Assembly: GCA_026419785.1 (NCBI GenBank)
Contig: JAODTK010005586.1
Span: forward strand, 62,001 to 126,000
DNA from: Sclerodactyla briareus
Lineage: Eukaryota > Echinodermata > Holothuroidea > Dendrochirotida > Sclerodactylidae
Direction of reading: 5' to 3'
Length of the DNA: 64,000 bases
Positions 1 through 10,789 of this stretch are shown here, in pieces; within the stretch, counting starts at the first letter, position 1, and every line of letters begins with the position of its first letter. The notes below the pieces were generated by a model. That model was not told the DNA's origin. It searched no databases and worked only from the letters and a program-made list of their open reading frames with translations. The position numbers and the translations under genes are program-made.

Positions 1-147
1 AGCATCTGAGAAGGTGCACATCAGCACAGAGTTGACTGATACTGTCGGCATTTCAAGTGGTGAAATGTGCCAGCCACAGGTGCACCCCAAACCGTCAAGA
101 GGACCCGTTGGCCATCTAAGAGATATGGTTGGGGACTAGATGGGTAA
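1..147 (+). pseudogene. C-terminal end of an LTR-retrotransposon pol (Gypsy-like)
   Basis: The frame ending with TAA at 145-147 reads KRTRWPSKRYGW, the basic plus aromatic tail (RRTRxPPxRYGW-like) that often closes Gypsy-type integrases. A second frame is open over most of 2-137, and the first frame has stops upstream of position 80, so a frameshift is likely. The fragment lies about 950 bp before a polypurine tract and LTR on the same strand, the expected order for a retroelement. The integrase core, reverse transcriptase and 5' LTR would lie before the window. The assignment rests on a short motif plus context. Confidence 0.4.
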
Positions 148-1091
148 CAATTGAACCTGCGGACATTTGCTGAGTACCTAAGGTGTAAATAAACGGACAA
201 ACCGAGTTTGTTACTTCCGTCCAGATGTTGAGTGCATCCAAGTGCCAAACGCTTTAAGAGCCACGGAAAGCAGACAAATGCAAGCATGAGCGGAGGTGCG
301 ATGGTAGGCGGTCAGACACTGCGACTACGTCGGTCGATTGGCATAGTCACAGCGGTTCAACAGTTAGAAGGAAGGATTTGCGGTCCATAGTGGTGGACAC
401 AAGGGCACCAGAGGGCTTTGGGTGCCAAAAAGATAACTCAAAAGACAGGAGGGCACCAAGGAGTGGGACCCTTGAAGCAGCAGCGACCTACAAGAAAACA
501 AATCAAAGGGAGACAGACACTAAGGCATGGATAGCCAACAGGAGGAGGGATGCAGGAGTCAGAGTCCAGGAGGTGGCACGAATCGTCAGGAGGACAATGT
601 GCGGCGAACTGGGAGATGGGGATACTGGCCCGGGCAAGAAGGGTGTAGACAGGACAGCGGCAGGCCGTCAGCAAACAGGGACTATCAGGCAGGAGGGCAG
701 GAGTCCCCAAGGGAGTGTCCGGGAGATCATCCGGCACTCCAAGACCTATTATATTTGAGGACCCCTCTACCCGCAGATGACCAATCGGCAGTTGCAGAGA
801 TTAGGGAGGTGAAAAAAGGAGGCTCTGAGCCTGCCGCCGCAGAACTCAGAAACATGTGACGCCCTTCCACTACCCACTGGCAGCGGGAATGCAGGTGACC
901 ACAACCATAAAACTGTTATATTATCAGATGGGAGAGTCTTGGAGCTAGAGGAAAAGCGCATCATTAAGGACTAAGAACAGATGGGAGTAATGTTGTTGTT
1001 GTTGAAGTTATTGTTGGTGAGTTGTTTGAACTATGCTACCTTTAAACCTCATTATGTTTTTGTTATACGGGAGTATAAACTGAGGAGGGGG
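148..1091 (+). mobile_element. Internal 3' region of the LTR retrotransposon, with polypurine tract
   Basis: This stretch lies between the pol tail and the 3' LTR. It has two overlapping plus-strand open frames in different phases (378-758 and 527-859), both rich in Arg, Gln, Gly and Asp. I recognise neither, and they may be chance frames in a purine-rich stretch or remains of an extra 3' ORF. At 1081-1091 the purine run GAGGAGGGGG sits directly before the LTR start and fits the plus-strand priming tract. A GTTGTTGTT run lies near 991. Confidence 0.45.
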
Positions 1092-1094
1092 TGA

Positions 1095-2382
1095 TGTAAC
1101 ACCTGTGACCTCCATACGCCCTTCTCAGCGCTTGGGATTTCGCGGGCGCTGCAAACACGTGACGTGGAAAATTCTAGAATGCGATGTCTGTCTACGTGAC
1201 CAAACGGACACCGTGTGCGGGGGATTCTAAGTTTAGTTCTGAGACAGGGAGGACGTGTTGATTTTGGTTGTGGAACCGGTGGAACCGAAGGCATGGATAA
1301 TTGTGAGTTAAAGGGAGATATATTTACTGAAATTGACTGAGACGTGAAAACGCCGCTGGTAAGACAACTTACGCCATTTTTTACCTGCGCCTACGTCATC
1401 GTGATGATGGGTGATTTTTGTGTTTTCTTCTGAAGCCTTTTTCGGTTGAAAACTAACAGTAGGCTAAGGGCAAACTTGTTGAAAGGCCGTATGTACCACT
1501 GTCTAACCCCACTCGTATTTAGCCTAGGTCTACTATGAATGCGAATGCGCATGGTAGCACATTGGACTTTGCAAACACCCCCAAAATGGCCCTGTCGACC
1601 GAAGGGTTTCGCCTCAGGTATGACTATAGGTCTGCAGTGAAGGCCTGATATTTTGTAGCAGGTGAATCGGGGGAGGATCATTCGCCAAAACCGTGTCCTG
1701 ATGTTACAGGTGGTAATCGTCTAATTGCGTGAGTGGTATTTGATCTGGTTTGCAATGCGTGGGCTTATACATTCATCTTAATGCAAACAGAGTAGCCTAC
1801 CATATTGGTCTTGTTGATACACTACAAAGATAGCCTATAGTTTCAGACGGCTGAGGGATCTGTTGCCGGAGTTCAGCGCGCTGAGAAAGTCCAGCCGGCT
1901 GATTGATTCAGCCAACCGAGGTTCAGACGGTGAGGCTCGTTGCCTGGAGTCAGCACGCTGAGGTTATTCAGACAACCGAAGTACAGGCAGCTACAGGTCT
2001 TGTAGCTGAGATACTGAATACTTAGGTAACACAGACAACTGGAGTTCGCCAGCTTTCAATTCAGACGGCTGTAGTTTCGATGCAAGGGCTCAGAGTGGCT
2101 ATATGCTTACATTGATTGGGCCTAGCATTTCCAATGATTGTTGAAGTTATCCTTACATATATAAACATTATTTTAATTCCTTTTATTCAACAGGTGAACG
2201 AGTGTAATTTGAAGTGGAGCCAGTGAGTCGATTGGTCAAGTTGTAATACAGTTCATGTTAAACATATTTGCTACTGTTTCATTTCTTTGCTGTAAATTGT
2301 TATTTTTATTGACAAGAGCGCCCCCAGTATGGATTCATTGCTGAAAACCTATCCTTGCGAACTCAACGACCGGCGGGTTACA
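1095..2382 (+). mobile_element. 3' LTR of the retrotransposon (about 1.29 kb)
   Basis: The segment starts TGTAAC right after the polypurine tract and ends GTTACA, an exact 6-bp inverted terminal pair of TG...CA type. Length suits a Gypsy-class LTR. The TSD cannot be tested because the 5' LTR is outside the window. An intron-acceptor-like string, a T-rich run then CAACAG, sits near 2180-2192. Internal short repeats are listed separately. The boundaries are inferred from the inverted pair and the purine tract. Confidence 0.65.
1842..2075 (+). repeat. Degenerate short tandem repeats inside the LTR (CAGACGGCTGAGG-like)
   Basis: Variants of a motif near GTTCAGACGGCTGAGG recur at uneven spacing: CAGACGGCTGAGG, CAGCCGGCTGAT, CAGACGGTGAGGC, CAGACAACCGAAG and CAGACGGCTGTAG. 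They look like an eroded minisatellite in the LTR, where U3 repeats often act as promoter or enhancer sequence. That role is inference. Confidence 0.5.
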
Positions 2383-2796
2383 ATACTATTGATAGAAAAA
2401 AATGTTCATTTTACTTCACCTGGGTGAATAATGATTTATTATATTATTTTCCTTGAGCTGGACCAACTTTATTCGAAAATGTGGAACTTATGAGAGATTT
2501 TTTTTTTTTGGAAGGCGAATAGACATGGTTTGTAGAGCTCAGGGCTGAATCTAAAAGTTTGAGTCCCAATCATGGAAAACAAACAGTTTTCTTTTTCGTT
2601 GTAATCTACGCACAAGACACTTGAACTACATTGCACTACCATACTGGCAAACTCACTCAGTACTAATTAGGGACCCATGGAGACCGGGACCACATCCTGC
2701 ACTAACATGTTAGCAAGGTACTAGCCAGGATCAGCAAAAAGCATACCTGGTTCTCATGAATGTTGACAATCTCTTTCACATTTGATGATATATGGA
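2383..2796. other. Non-coding stretch, no recognised feature
   Basis: AT-rich sequence with a T run near 2498-2507. I see no exon, repeat edge or RNA gene. Confidence 0.5.
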
Positions 2797-3060
2797 GATC
2801 AGATTAGTTTGGTGGTAGAGCTTACGGACTGTTGATCAAAGTTGTGAGTTTGAATCCCAAATGAATGTCAAATTTTCCGGCGTACTCTTGGGCAATGTAC
2901 TTTGTCTCCATTGCCTCACCCCACCTAGGCCATAATCATGGACCTGTACAACCTGCGCCTACAATGGCAGCAAACTTTATACTCTTGGGATTGTCAAAGA
3001 ACATACCAGTTCCTTTGATCGGGGAATATCTGTAAAGCGACGTTGAAAAGTATGTGAATA
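2797..3060 (+). mobile_element. tRNA-derived SINE
   Basis: A Pol III A-box-like string (TTTGGTGGTAGAGC, 2808-2821) is followed by a B-box-like GAGTTTGAATCCC (about 2846-2858). The middle has the module CTCTTGGGCAATGTACTTTG, common in animal SINE bodies. The 3' end reads CTGTAAAGCGACGTTGAAAA and then runs into an ATTAT array. That end resembles the 3' end of the LINE at 5.5-6.2 kb, which suggests mobilisation by a CR1/L2-type LINE. The anticodon region is not tRNA-like, so this is not a tRNA gene. Confidence 0.75.
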
Positions 3061-3187
3061 TTATATTATATATATTATATTATATTATATTATATTATAT
3101 TATATTAATTATATTATATATATTATATTATATTATATTATATTATATTATATTATATTAATTATATTATATTATATTATATTGCAT
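3058..3187. repeat. (ATTAT)n pentanucleotide microsatellite
   Basis: Mostly period-5 TATTA units with two ATTAATTATATT interruptions. It begins exactly at the SINE 3' end, so it looks like an expanded SINE tail. Confidence 0.9.
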
Positions 3188-4129
3188 TATATACAGGATA
3201 ATATAATATGGTGGTATCTGCATAAATAGATAAACACGACTCGACACTGAGGATTTTCATTGAAGGCCCACAAACGTGAGCATATCATCTGTGCTATGGA
3301 AGCAGTGTTGCCTCGATCCCTATAGTGTCCTCCTATGATGACAGGTGGTGAAAAAAAATATGTCAGACTGTGGGTTAGCTGATATCTGGAGAGTTGGTAA
3401 CCATGGTGATTCACCTCCTCATCATACCCATGCCATTTGCCACTAGCGAAACATCACGAGCAGAACTCTCTCCTTAGGACAGCACTTGAGATTACTATTT
3501 GAGCTACCCTGATTGAGATTTTATAATCTTCCCATTTCTGGAATCTTGTCCGAAATCAGTCCATCGAATCTCTCCCCATTAGAATGAAGATAGGGCGACC
3601 AAGTGAATTGTATCTCCTCTGGCTGGCACCCATGGGTCGGTAGTTGGGAAAAAAAGGGGAGAGGTCAAGAAACCTAGACAAGAAAACAATCAATAGGAGT
3701 AGTGAACAATATGTAACATGACATGATGCCAAACAACACAAGAAATTATATTTTCCACTGTCATACTGATAATTCAAACCTCTCTATCATGAACTAGAGC
3801 ACCAACTGTGCTTAGTTCAAACCACACAGATGCAATCATTACATTGCAGGTAAAATTACCCTTTTGTGGCTCAAAATGACACCTAGAAGACCCACCAAAA
3901 AAATCTTGAATTCTTCAATGAAAACACACCACTCCATAAAAGAGCATTGGTCACTGATGACAATCACCACATGTTATGATAATCCAAGGTAATCTGCAGA
4001 AAAGCATTTCCCCAGTCAACTCACAAAAATCCTCCTTCGGTAAGGGCCCCTAGATGACTGTTGACCCGACCCCTGAATGACCACTGACCCCAATTCCAGA
4101 ACACACCATATGCACCGCGTTACAGCAGT
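3188..4129. other. Non-coding stretch with one weak minus-strand frame
   Basis: No clear repeat. On the minus strand a T-rich acceptor-like TTTTCTTGTCTAG (about 3679-3691) precedes an open frame ending at 3556, whose last residues read GRPIFILMGRDSMD. Hydrophobic IFILMGR near a C-terminus is loosely like the last strand of small SAM methyltransferases, and the strand matches the methyltransferase gene at 13-20 kb. The link is too weak to call an exon. Confidence 0.3.
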
Positions 4130-4790
4130 TTTAGCTCAAACCAGCAATGCAGGTCGAGCTATTGGAATCTGCATGTCATTCTTATTATCTATTTAATCTA
4201 TCCAGTGTGCCAACAATTGCCTTTCTGGCTCCCAAACATTCAAATATGTCCAATCATGTAAAACTTTCAAAGTCTCTCCTCCTACAACGTAAATTAAATT
4301 TTCTTAAAACTTGTCATCATGTTCTGTTAGTGGTGCTCCTTTCAGCCTGTTCACAGATTTTAGATGCAACGTCATATATGTGCGTTAGAGTGAAAACATA
4401 ACATCTGTTGGAAAAAGCATTACGCACATCCAAACAGTCATTCTTTGTGGGATTTTGTCCAAACTTGGACCTAATATTCACTGACCTTTGGGAATCTTCG
4501 ACCATGTGAAGGTCATAGAGCACAATAGGCTGCTCTCTCAATGTCATTCTGTGATGGATGTTGATCAAACGAAGTAACAATGTTTATTGATCTAAGACAT
4601 CTTTGGCAATATGAAGATAAAGGTCAATGGTCATTACAGGGACACAATGGGCTATGTTTGAAACTGCCTCCTATGCCTCATGTGATCTTGAACATTTAAC
4701 ACATGATTGTACATTCATCTTGGTCATAGGGGCAGTATGACCACAGCACTGTTGGTAACCTAGTAAACATTAATAGTTAGGTACAAGGAA
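4130..4790 (+). repeat. Dispersed AGGTCA-rich repeat (family R2), copy 1
   Basis: Blocks such as CAACAATTGCCTTTCTGGCT, AACAGTCATTC, CCAAACTTGGACC and TCACTGACCTTTGGGA match, in the same order, the sequence at 39950-41000 and 41105-41350. It is a long dispersed non-coding repeat of unknown class. This copy lacks the SINE found in the 40-kb copy, so it is an empty site. Confidence 0.7.
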
Positions 4791-4799
4791 TAAGGCAAT

Positions 4800-5010
4800 G
4801 TCCCTCTAAGGGTCGTGATGTGTGGGTAAATACATGCAGAAGAAACTTGCGAACTGCTACCTCTCGTTGGTCCCGCTCCAATTTCCCTTGTGATGAGTGC
4901 CAGGAGAAAGCAACAGGTATCATTTTTCAATTCTTTGGGCTAACCTGACCAGGATTAGAACCGCAATCTTCCCACGTGGACAGACAGACATGTAGATAGT
5001 AGGCTGAGGG
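4800..5010 (-). mobile_element. SINE of family S1, diverged copy
   Basis: On the minus strand, GCGGTTCTAATCCTGGTCAGG (about 4945-4965) is a B-box in the context seen in the clearer S1 copies. It is followed by AAAAATGATACCTGTTGC, like AAAAATGGAACCTGTTGC at 40440. The remaining body is eroded and the A-box is not clear. Confidence 0.5.
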
Positions 5011-5213
5011 TGGCCGATACAAAACAGGCTCAACCAGCAAAGCTGAGCGAGCTAAAAACAAAAAGGGACTTTTGCCGATGTTCAAGGGGAAGTCGCTTCT
5101 CTGGGGAAGATTCTTGTGTATGTTGGGTATGAAGACCTGTTTGAGTAACCAATCATGTGATCAACAGTCATTGTGGTCTCCATTAGAGACGTCTCTCTGG
5201 AGAGCGAAAAACA

Positions 5214-5465
5214 ACCCCCCCCCCCCCCTCCCCCCCCTCCCTGTTAACTTACACACACTATGACAAAACAAAAGACTACAATTCAAAATGATAACAGTAA
5301 ATATGTGAACGAGTGAGTGGGTTCCAAATCATAGTCTCACCCTTCGCAGCAAATGTTATTTCATCAAAATTGGCTCACAGTTCAGTGAAGCTTGACTAAC
5401 CCATATATGCCGCCAAAGTGAATCCCCAAGTCTCTTCCTGAACTTTGCTAAAAAAAAAAAAAATG
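5214..5465. repeat. C-run and A-run simple sequence
   Basis: A C-rich run at about 5214-5242 and an A run at about 5448-5463. The sequence between shows no feature. Confidence 0.8.
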
Positions 5466-5518
5466 AAGCACTGATGTCAGTTTAAATTGATTGTCAGGCA
5501 TACTTCAACATCATCAAG

Positions 5519-6205
5519 TTGCTAAGACCCAGCGCCCCCAATTATTCTACTGGCAAAAAGGGATGTACATTGGCTGCCCACTTCAGCCACGCATTGAATT
5601 ACAAAATTCTTTGTCTCACATTTAAGATCCATCATAAGTGCCCCGTGTACTTGTGGAATAACTCTATTGCCGTAGGAGAGGGCGTTCGCTCCGATCAAAC
5701 GCCTCTATCATTAATCAGCCAACGTGTAACACTAAGTTCTATGAGGAACGGGTTTCCGGTGTGTGCTCCACGGGAGTGGAATAATCAGCCACGCATGAAT
5801 TTCAAACAATGCTCTGTCTCACATATAAGATCCTCCATAACTGGCCCTGGTACTATGGAATAACTGATTATCCGTAGAAGAGCATTCGTCCAATCAAAAG
5901 CTGCTATCATTATATCAGCCAACGGAACACTAAGTTCTATGGGGAACGGGCTTTCAGGTGTGTGCTCCATGGGTGTGGAATCGCCTGCCACAGCCGCTTA
6001 GAGTGGTAGCGATTTCAAACATCTTGAATCTAGCTGAGAAGTATGGTTCGCTAATTATTTCAACTGTTATATTAAGATTATTATTTTCTGTGTCCCTACA
6101 TGCTACTCTTTCCTTTTCCTTTACTCTGCAAAGCGCTTTCAGAGAGGTTATATTAAGGCACTATATTAACTATTTAATAATATATGATTATTATATTATA
6201 TCCGA
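5519..6205 (+). pseudogene. 3' remnant of a CR1/L2-like LINE (end of ORF2 plus 3' tail), partly duplicated
   Basis: Two tandem, diverged copies of the end of a non-LTR ORF2 follow each other. The first (from about 5580) reads NYKILCLTFKIHHK and then a degraded LRSDQTLL-like part and FPVCAPREWNN. The second (from about 5785) repeats the path to CAPWVWNRLPQPLR near 5958-6000. These match the family pattern YKIL-LTYKA...LR..FSVCAPRLWNSLP seen after the reverse transcriptase domain. The 3' end has AAAGCGCTTTCAGAGAGG and AAGGCACTATATTAA, then ATT-rich sequence, a typical L2/CR1 tail. Frameshifts and duplication make it non-functional. Confidence 0.75.
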
Positions 6206-6312
6206 TAACAGTTACACGGCAGGACTGTTCGTTCACAGCAACAGCAGTCAAGGTGGACAGACACAGTATACTAATCTCGAATTAGGAATTTCTTGGTAAA
6301 TAACCACTAATC

Positions 6313-6516
6313 ATGGTTGATACATCACATAATGATGGTTTAATAGGGCATATGGACCATTGCTTACTGGATATTGTAGATGTTGAAGAATGCCTGGAGA
6401 GTGGGAAGATGCCAGATAAGGAATGCCATGTTAACACATATCCCAAAAGAATCTCATCAGTTTTGAAACAAGGCAATCACCATAAGGGTCTTGCTGGCGT
6501 GGATCGATGGTTTTTA
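6313..6516 (+). other. Unassigned open frame
   Basis: An open frame from ATG at 6313 has fairly even, coding-like composition (HMDHCLLDIVDVEECLESGK in its middle). It runs to a stop at 6580, but from 6531 the sequence is a transposon-like end, so only the first part could be native. I recognise no family and see no convincing splice sites. It may be a transposon relic. Confidence 0.2.
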
Positions 6517-6530
6517 GGCAGAAAGTACGC

Positions 6531-6620
6531 CAGTGGTTCCCAGCCTTTTTTCGCCAGAGCCCCTCCTCGAGCTAGTGGGTAATGTTGAAGCCCACTCCCC
6601 ACAAACAGGATACAAACAAT
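6531..6620 (+). mobile_element. hAT-like terminal sequence (CAGTGGTTCCCAGCC)
   Basis: CAGTGGTTCCCAGCCTTTTT at 6531-6550, followed by GCCAGAGCCCC, has the form of many hAT transposon ends (CAGTGGTTCCCAACCTTTTT). No matching inverted end was found in the window, so only one end is supported. Confidence 0.5.
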
Positions 6621-6906
6621 ATGTGACAACAATAAGCAATGCCACTCTGCTTCAATTGCATTAGTAGTCTGTGTATGGGTTAGCAAAATTGGCGTTGGTT
6701 CAAGGATTTCATATGTTCAGTTGAAGTATAAGGACACCAAGCAACCAATATGGCTCCCCATATTTCAGTCAACAGCCGATTTCAACCTCCCCTCCTCCCG
6801 TACCCCCCTTCCCCCCACCATCCCCTTTTTCACAAGTTCCAACATTTTTCTGACAATTCCAATTACGTGACGTCCTGGAGCTGCATGACACTGGGTACAA
6901 TTGTCA

Positions 6907-7212
6907 GTGCTGGAGTCGAGTCCTCTCAATCCTCTCAATCCGAGTCGAGTCATCAGTAGCCGCAGGTCCGAGTCACAGTGTCCGAGTCCTCGAGGCCTTA
7001 TGCAAATTGACATGTCCTATTTTACAAATTTAGGGCAAAACGTAACAACCGCTTTATTGTTTCTATATACCGGGCAATGTTTTGAATGCAGCGGCTACTG
7101 ATTGACAATATACTGAAATTAATGAGAACTTTAAATAGAGTACACGGCTGGTCATCATGACCAGGTGGCGAAATCAGAGGTCTAATGATTTTACACTGAT
7201 AGCTGAGATGTA
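6907..7212 (+). mobile_element. GAGTC foldback element, copy 1 (right end lost)
   Basis: It starts GTGCTGGAGTCGAGTCC, has several GAGTCC/GAGTCGAGT words, then CCTTATGCAAATTGACATGTCC, GGGCAATGTTTTGAATGCAG and CGGCTACTGATT. The same blocks occur in order at 43869-44260, where the element is complete with inverted ends. Here similarity fades near 7212 and no right end is seen. Confidence 0.7.
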
Positions 7213-8140
7213 CAATGGCAATAATGACTATACTTTTAGGTGCAAGGGTTGTCTTGTAGGCCTGGACGCCATGGAGACGTACAGGCACATTCCAATAAAA
7301 AAAATATAATAGACATTTCAATTGAAAATTAAATTTGAAAATATGATGACGCCTGATTAAATAGATTGAAAAGCATAGAAGAATGAAACTTGCCTCTCTC
7401 TTCCACAATCATCTACTTTTCTTTTAGGGAGCTTTCTTTCTCATTGAACCCATTCCTCCTATCCCTGTGGAAGCATCTTTTGATCACTAACATTAACATT
7501 CACTACCTCACAATTCGTTATATATGGCCATGCCACATGAATAAAATGATTGAAGCATACGATCAAGCGATATCGAAAGTGTACTGCAAATGTTCAAGGA
7601 GGCCAGAAGCATTGCACTCCAAATGAAGTATAGAGAATTACACCGCTGCCGGTAACTTCCGCAATGATCTATTCACATTGATTTCCCATGTAGGAGAAAG
7701 TAGAATACCCACTGTTAGTTAAGATAAAGAATATGGAAGCACATGGTCAAGAAAGTATCCTAAAATATACATTGCCAGTTGAGGTGAGAGCTAGGCAGAA
7801 ATACTTCCGAAAATAGTATTTCAAGGTTGTGTTAATGTTCGTGTTAGGTATCATTTATAAATCATATAAAAAGGAATAATGCTTTAACGTTCGGGAGTAG
7901 GTATCACATTCATTCGATTCGTTTAAAAAAGGCAAGTCGAAACGTCTTGATAGCTGCAGACGGCCAAATCTGTGGCGATACACTGCATGTTCTTCCCCAC
8001 TCCACATTTATTGTTGTCCACATTCACAATCCACCTTTACTGACAGCTGTCATAACCATGGAATGGCTTGGAAAATGGCCTACCCGTGGCCTAATATTTA
8101 ATATCAGGCCCAGCATGAAGTAACCCACTGATTAATGCCT
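7213..8140. other. Non-coding stretch, no recognised feature
   Basis: No exon, repeat or RNA gene that I can support. An open frame at 7390-7626 has no recognisable family. Confidence 0.4.
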
Positions 8141-8176
8141 AGTCATGTACCTCTTAGTATATGTATGCACGCGCGC

Positions 8177-8320
8177 CCCCCCCCCCCCCGCCCAACAAAT
8201 CCCAACATGTGGAAACAACATCTTTTGCTCAACCAGCCAACAATATAGGCGAGACTCACCAAACAACAATCTAGGGCGAGATGGAAGACACGACCAAAGT
8301 ATTTCCCCCCCCCCCCCCCA
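8177..8320. repeat. Two C runs (about 8177-8189 and 8306-8320)
   Basis: Homopolymer C tracts flank an unremarkable spacer. Open glycine- or proline-rich frames here come from the runs and are not genes. Confidence 0.85.
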
Positions 8321-9030
8321 CTGGACAATAGGTTATTGTCAATTAGGCTGCAAATCTGGGACCTTCTGACAGTAAGGTACGTGCTATGGGGAGCGGGGAG
8401 TAATGTAAAACAAACCACTCTCACAGGCAGAGAGCTGAATGGAAGTTGAAAATTGGCCGGGGGAAATATTGGATGTAATTAAATTCTATTCACCACTATG
8501 AGAAACATAAATGGGGCTCAGCCTAGCCAGTGAGCGAGTCATCACTACCAATTTCAACCTGATCGGATCGCACGGTTGGAAGGTATGACTCGACACGTGA
8601 CGAACAGACGGGAAGAACTAACGAACAAACGGTATCCCTCTCTTGGGAACAAACGAACGAACGACGGAAGAGACATGATGACCTTGGACAGAAGCTGCTC
8701 TCCCGCAGCTAAAAATTTGGATATTCTATTTGTCCGTGCTGATGATTTAGGCCTAATGCAAACAGTTTTTTCTACCTAGCAAACTTTCGGCACACCAAAG
8801 TATAGTTTTCGTTCGCATGATCTGTTATCTTATAATGAAAAAGTGACCGTTAAACATGCGCCGCCTCTCCACCCTCCCCCAACGACATGTAGAATGGAAT
8901 TCCCTCCTGATTTAGACATCGGGCAGTCGGAAGTACGTAGGAACAGTTTGGGCTACTATTCGGTCTTAGCCTGAGAGCGTCGTGCGTATCTTTTTATGTT
9001 TGTCGATCGTTAAAATCAAGTATGTATTTG
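8321..9030. other. Non-coding stretch with short ACGAAC words
   Basis: A few ACGAAC/AACGAACG words occur at about 8597-8665. Otherwise nothing is recognised. Confidence 0.4.
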
Positions 9031-9034
9031 TAAA

Positions 9035-9176
9035 AACAGAGGACGCGGAATAGGACTCGGACCGAGTTCCCGAGTCCTTTGGTCGAGTCCGAGTCATAAC
9101 ATGAGTCCGCATGCGTCCTGAAAAAAAGGAATCGAGACCGGTCTCGAGACTGGACTCGAGTGCCTTCAGCATGAAT
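9035..9176 (+). mobile_element. GAGTC foldback element, right-end fragment
   Basis: Dense GGACTCGGACC, GAGTCCGAGTC and GACTGGACTCGAGTG words end with CCTTCAGCA, close to the right end CTCCAGCAC of the complete copy at 44260. Only the terminal part is present. Confidence 0.55.
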
Positions 9177-9419
9177 AATTGTAGGCCTAATCTTACAGTG
9201 CTTTAGATGTTTTAAGAACGAAAAAAAACTCAAAAGCGTGGATTCGTCATGGTCAATATCTGCTGGGGGCCCGAAAGTTCATGTTAAAAATTTCCCCTAG
9301 GCCTCAAGGTAAATGAGTAGGAGGTTTTGTGCAAGAGCCTAGTTTGAATGATCCTATGAGAAAATATTGGATAATTATTAGGATTACTAAACGTCTGCTG
9401 ATGAATGATCTTCGATGAG

Positions 9420-10786
9420 TTAAGTTTTATGAAAAAGTTTCCCGAGATAACACACCAGACCAGAATATTATCACATACAGTCTTTCGATTAAGTATAGGA
9501 AGTTGTTGCAGAAAGGAAAATGTTATCATCAGCAGTATTTTCGTCCATAAGTGACCGTTTGATGACGTAACGTTTTTTTTATGAAATGTTGTACCCGTGA
9601 TAATATGCACTATGCTACAAAATATTAGCCATGTCGCATAATCATTGGAAGTTGTTGCGAGAAAAATTTTATATTTGCAGTTCTTTTTACCTTGAATGAC
9701 CGCGGACGACATAACGGTCCTCATGAAAAATGTTGCCGCTAATGTGATTGACACCAAACCCCAGAAAAGATATTGTGTAATCGATACACACACCAATTAT
9801 CCAAAAGGTATCCAAAGCAAACCTTTGACCCCTGTACTTGACGACCATGTGTGATTAAAGCAGTTGGTTTTGGTATGTACAACACACCAGCTTGATATCA
9901 CATATCCAAAAAATTTACAGTTTTTATTCTTTTTGCCCTGTGTAACTCCTAAAATAGGCACCTTTTTCAAGACTTGAGCTTCGACCTTGTGATCTTGTCC
10001 TTAAGATGTGTTGAGCCCAAATACACAAATTACAGTGACAAAATCTCCACGAGGCACTATTGTGCGCATTTCGATTTGTTATTGGCCTTGTAACAAAACC
10101 ATCGAGAATTTGTGTGATTGATGCGAATTATTGCCACATAAAGGACCCTCAGTGACCGTGACACTGTTGTTAAATTGACGGATTGGAAGGTGTACCATAT
10201 TCACCAAGTCTGGGAATTCAACAACATAAAAAAAACACTGTTATTTTTATGATTAGCAAAATTGGACTCGTTAACTTGAAATTAGTCACAATGAATGACC
10301 CTTGGGACCTCGCCTACTGTACATTATCAGGACTAAAGATGAACCATTCTCCCCCAAGTTTTGTAAAAATCCAACCAACCAATTTGAGTTTTAAAACACA
10401 AGAATTATGCAACTTAGACTACTAATTAGCAAATATATGCCAGTGTCGACTCAAGTTGGTAATATGCTGAAACTGCTCACCAAAGCATTGCTCATCTTGT
10501 ACACAAGATTTTTAGGCAATTTCATTAAATATGCAATTCATGCAAATTAGCATGGTCTTTTGGGATGAAAGTGGATTCACATCTTGGGACGAAAGGGATG
10601 CACATCGCCAACTCTTAACCACACACCCTCCATCCAAAATGTCAGCTTGACCAGCTTACCACAATTCAGGGTTTCGAACCGCATATGGAAGGACCGACAG
10701 AAAAACAGACAGAAAGACAGAGGACAGACGACATACACACAAACAAAGTGACAGTAGTCTCTCCTTGAACAAAACTTCAGGCGAGA
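9420..10786 (+). repeat. Long dispersed repeat (family R1), copy 1
   Basis: Ordered matches to 23140-24711 include AACTCCTAAAATAGGCACCTTT, CATGCAAATTAGCATGGTCTTTTGGGATGAAA, CACATCGCCAACTCTTAACC, TCTCCTTGAACAAAACTTC and a final TTCAGGCGAGACAA. The body has TGACC words, as do the other dispersed repeats here. No protein of its own is visible, so it looks like a non-autonomous element or old repeat of unknown class. Confidence 0.7.
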
Positions 10787-10789
10787 CAA

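Noticed and set aside
378-859. Two overlapping frames as retroviral accessory genes
   Set aside because: No family resemblance, and a purine-rich stretch before the polypurine tract explains their openness. Left as part of the element.
3556-3675. Last exon of the methyltransferase gene
   Set aside because: Strand and an acceptor-like site fit, and GRPIFILMGR is vaguely like a final strand, but there is no firm motif and no intermediate exons were found.
8143-8424. Overlapping glycine/proline-rich frames as genes
   Set aside because: They are produced by two C runs.
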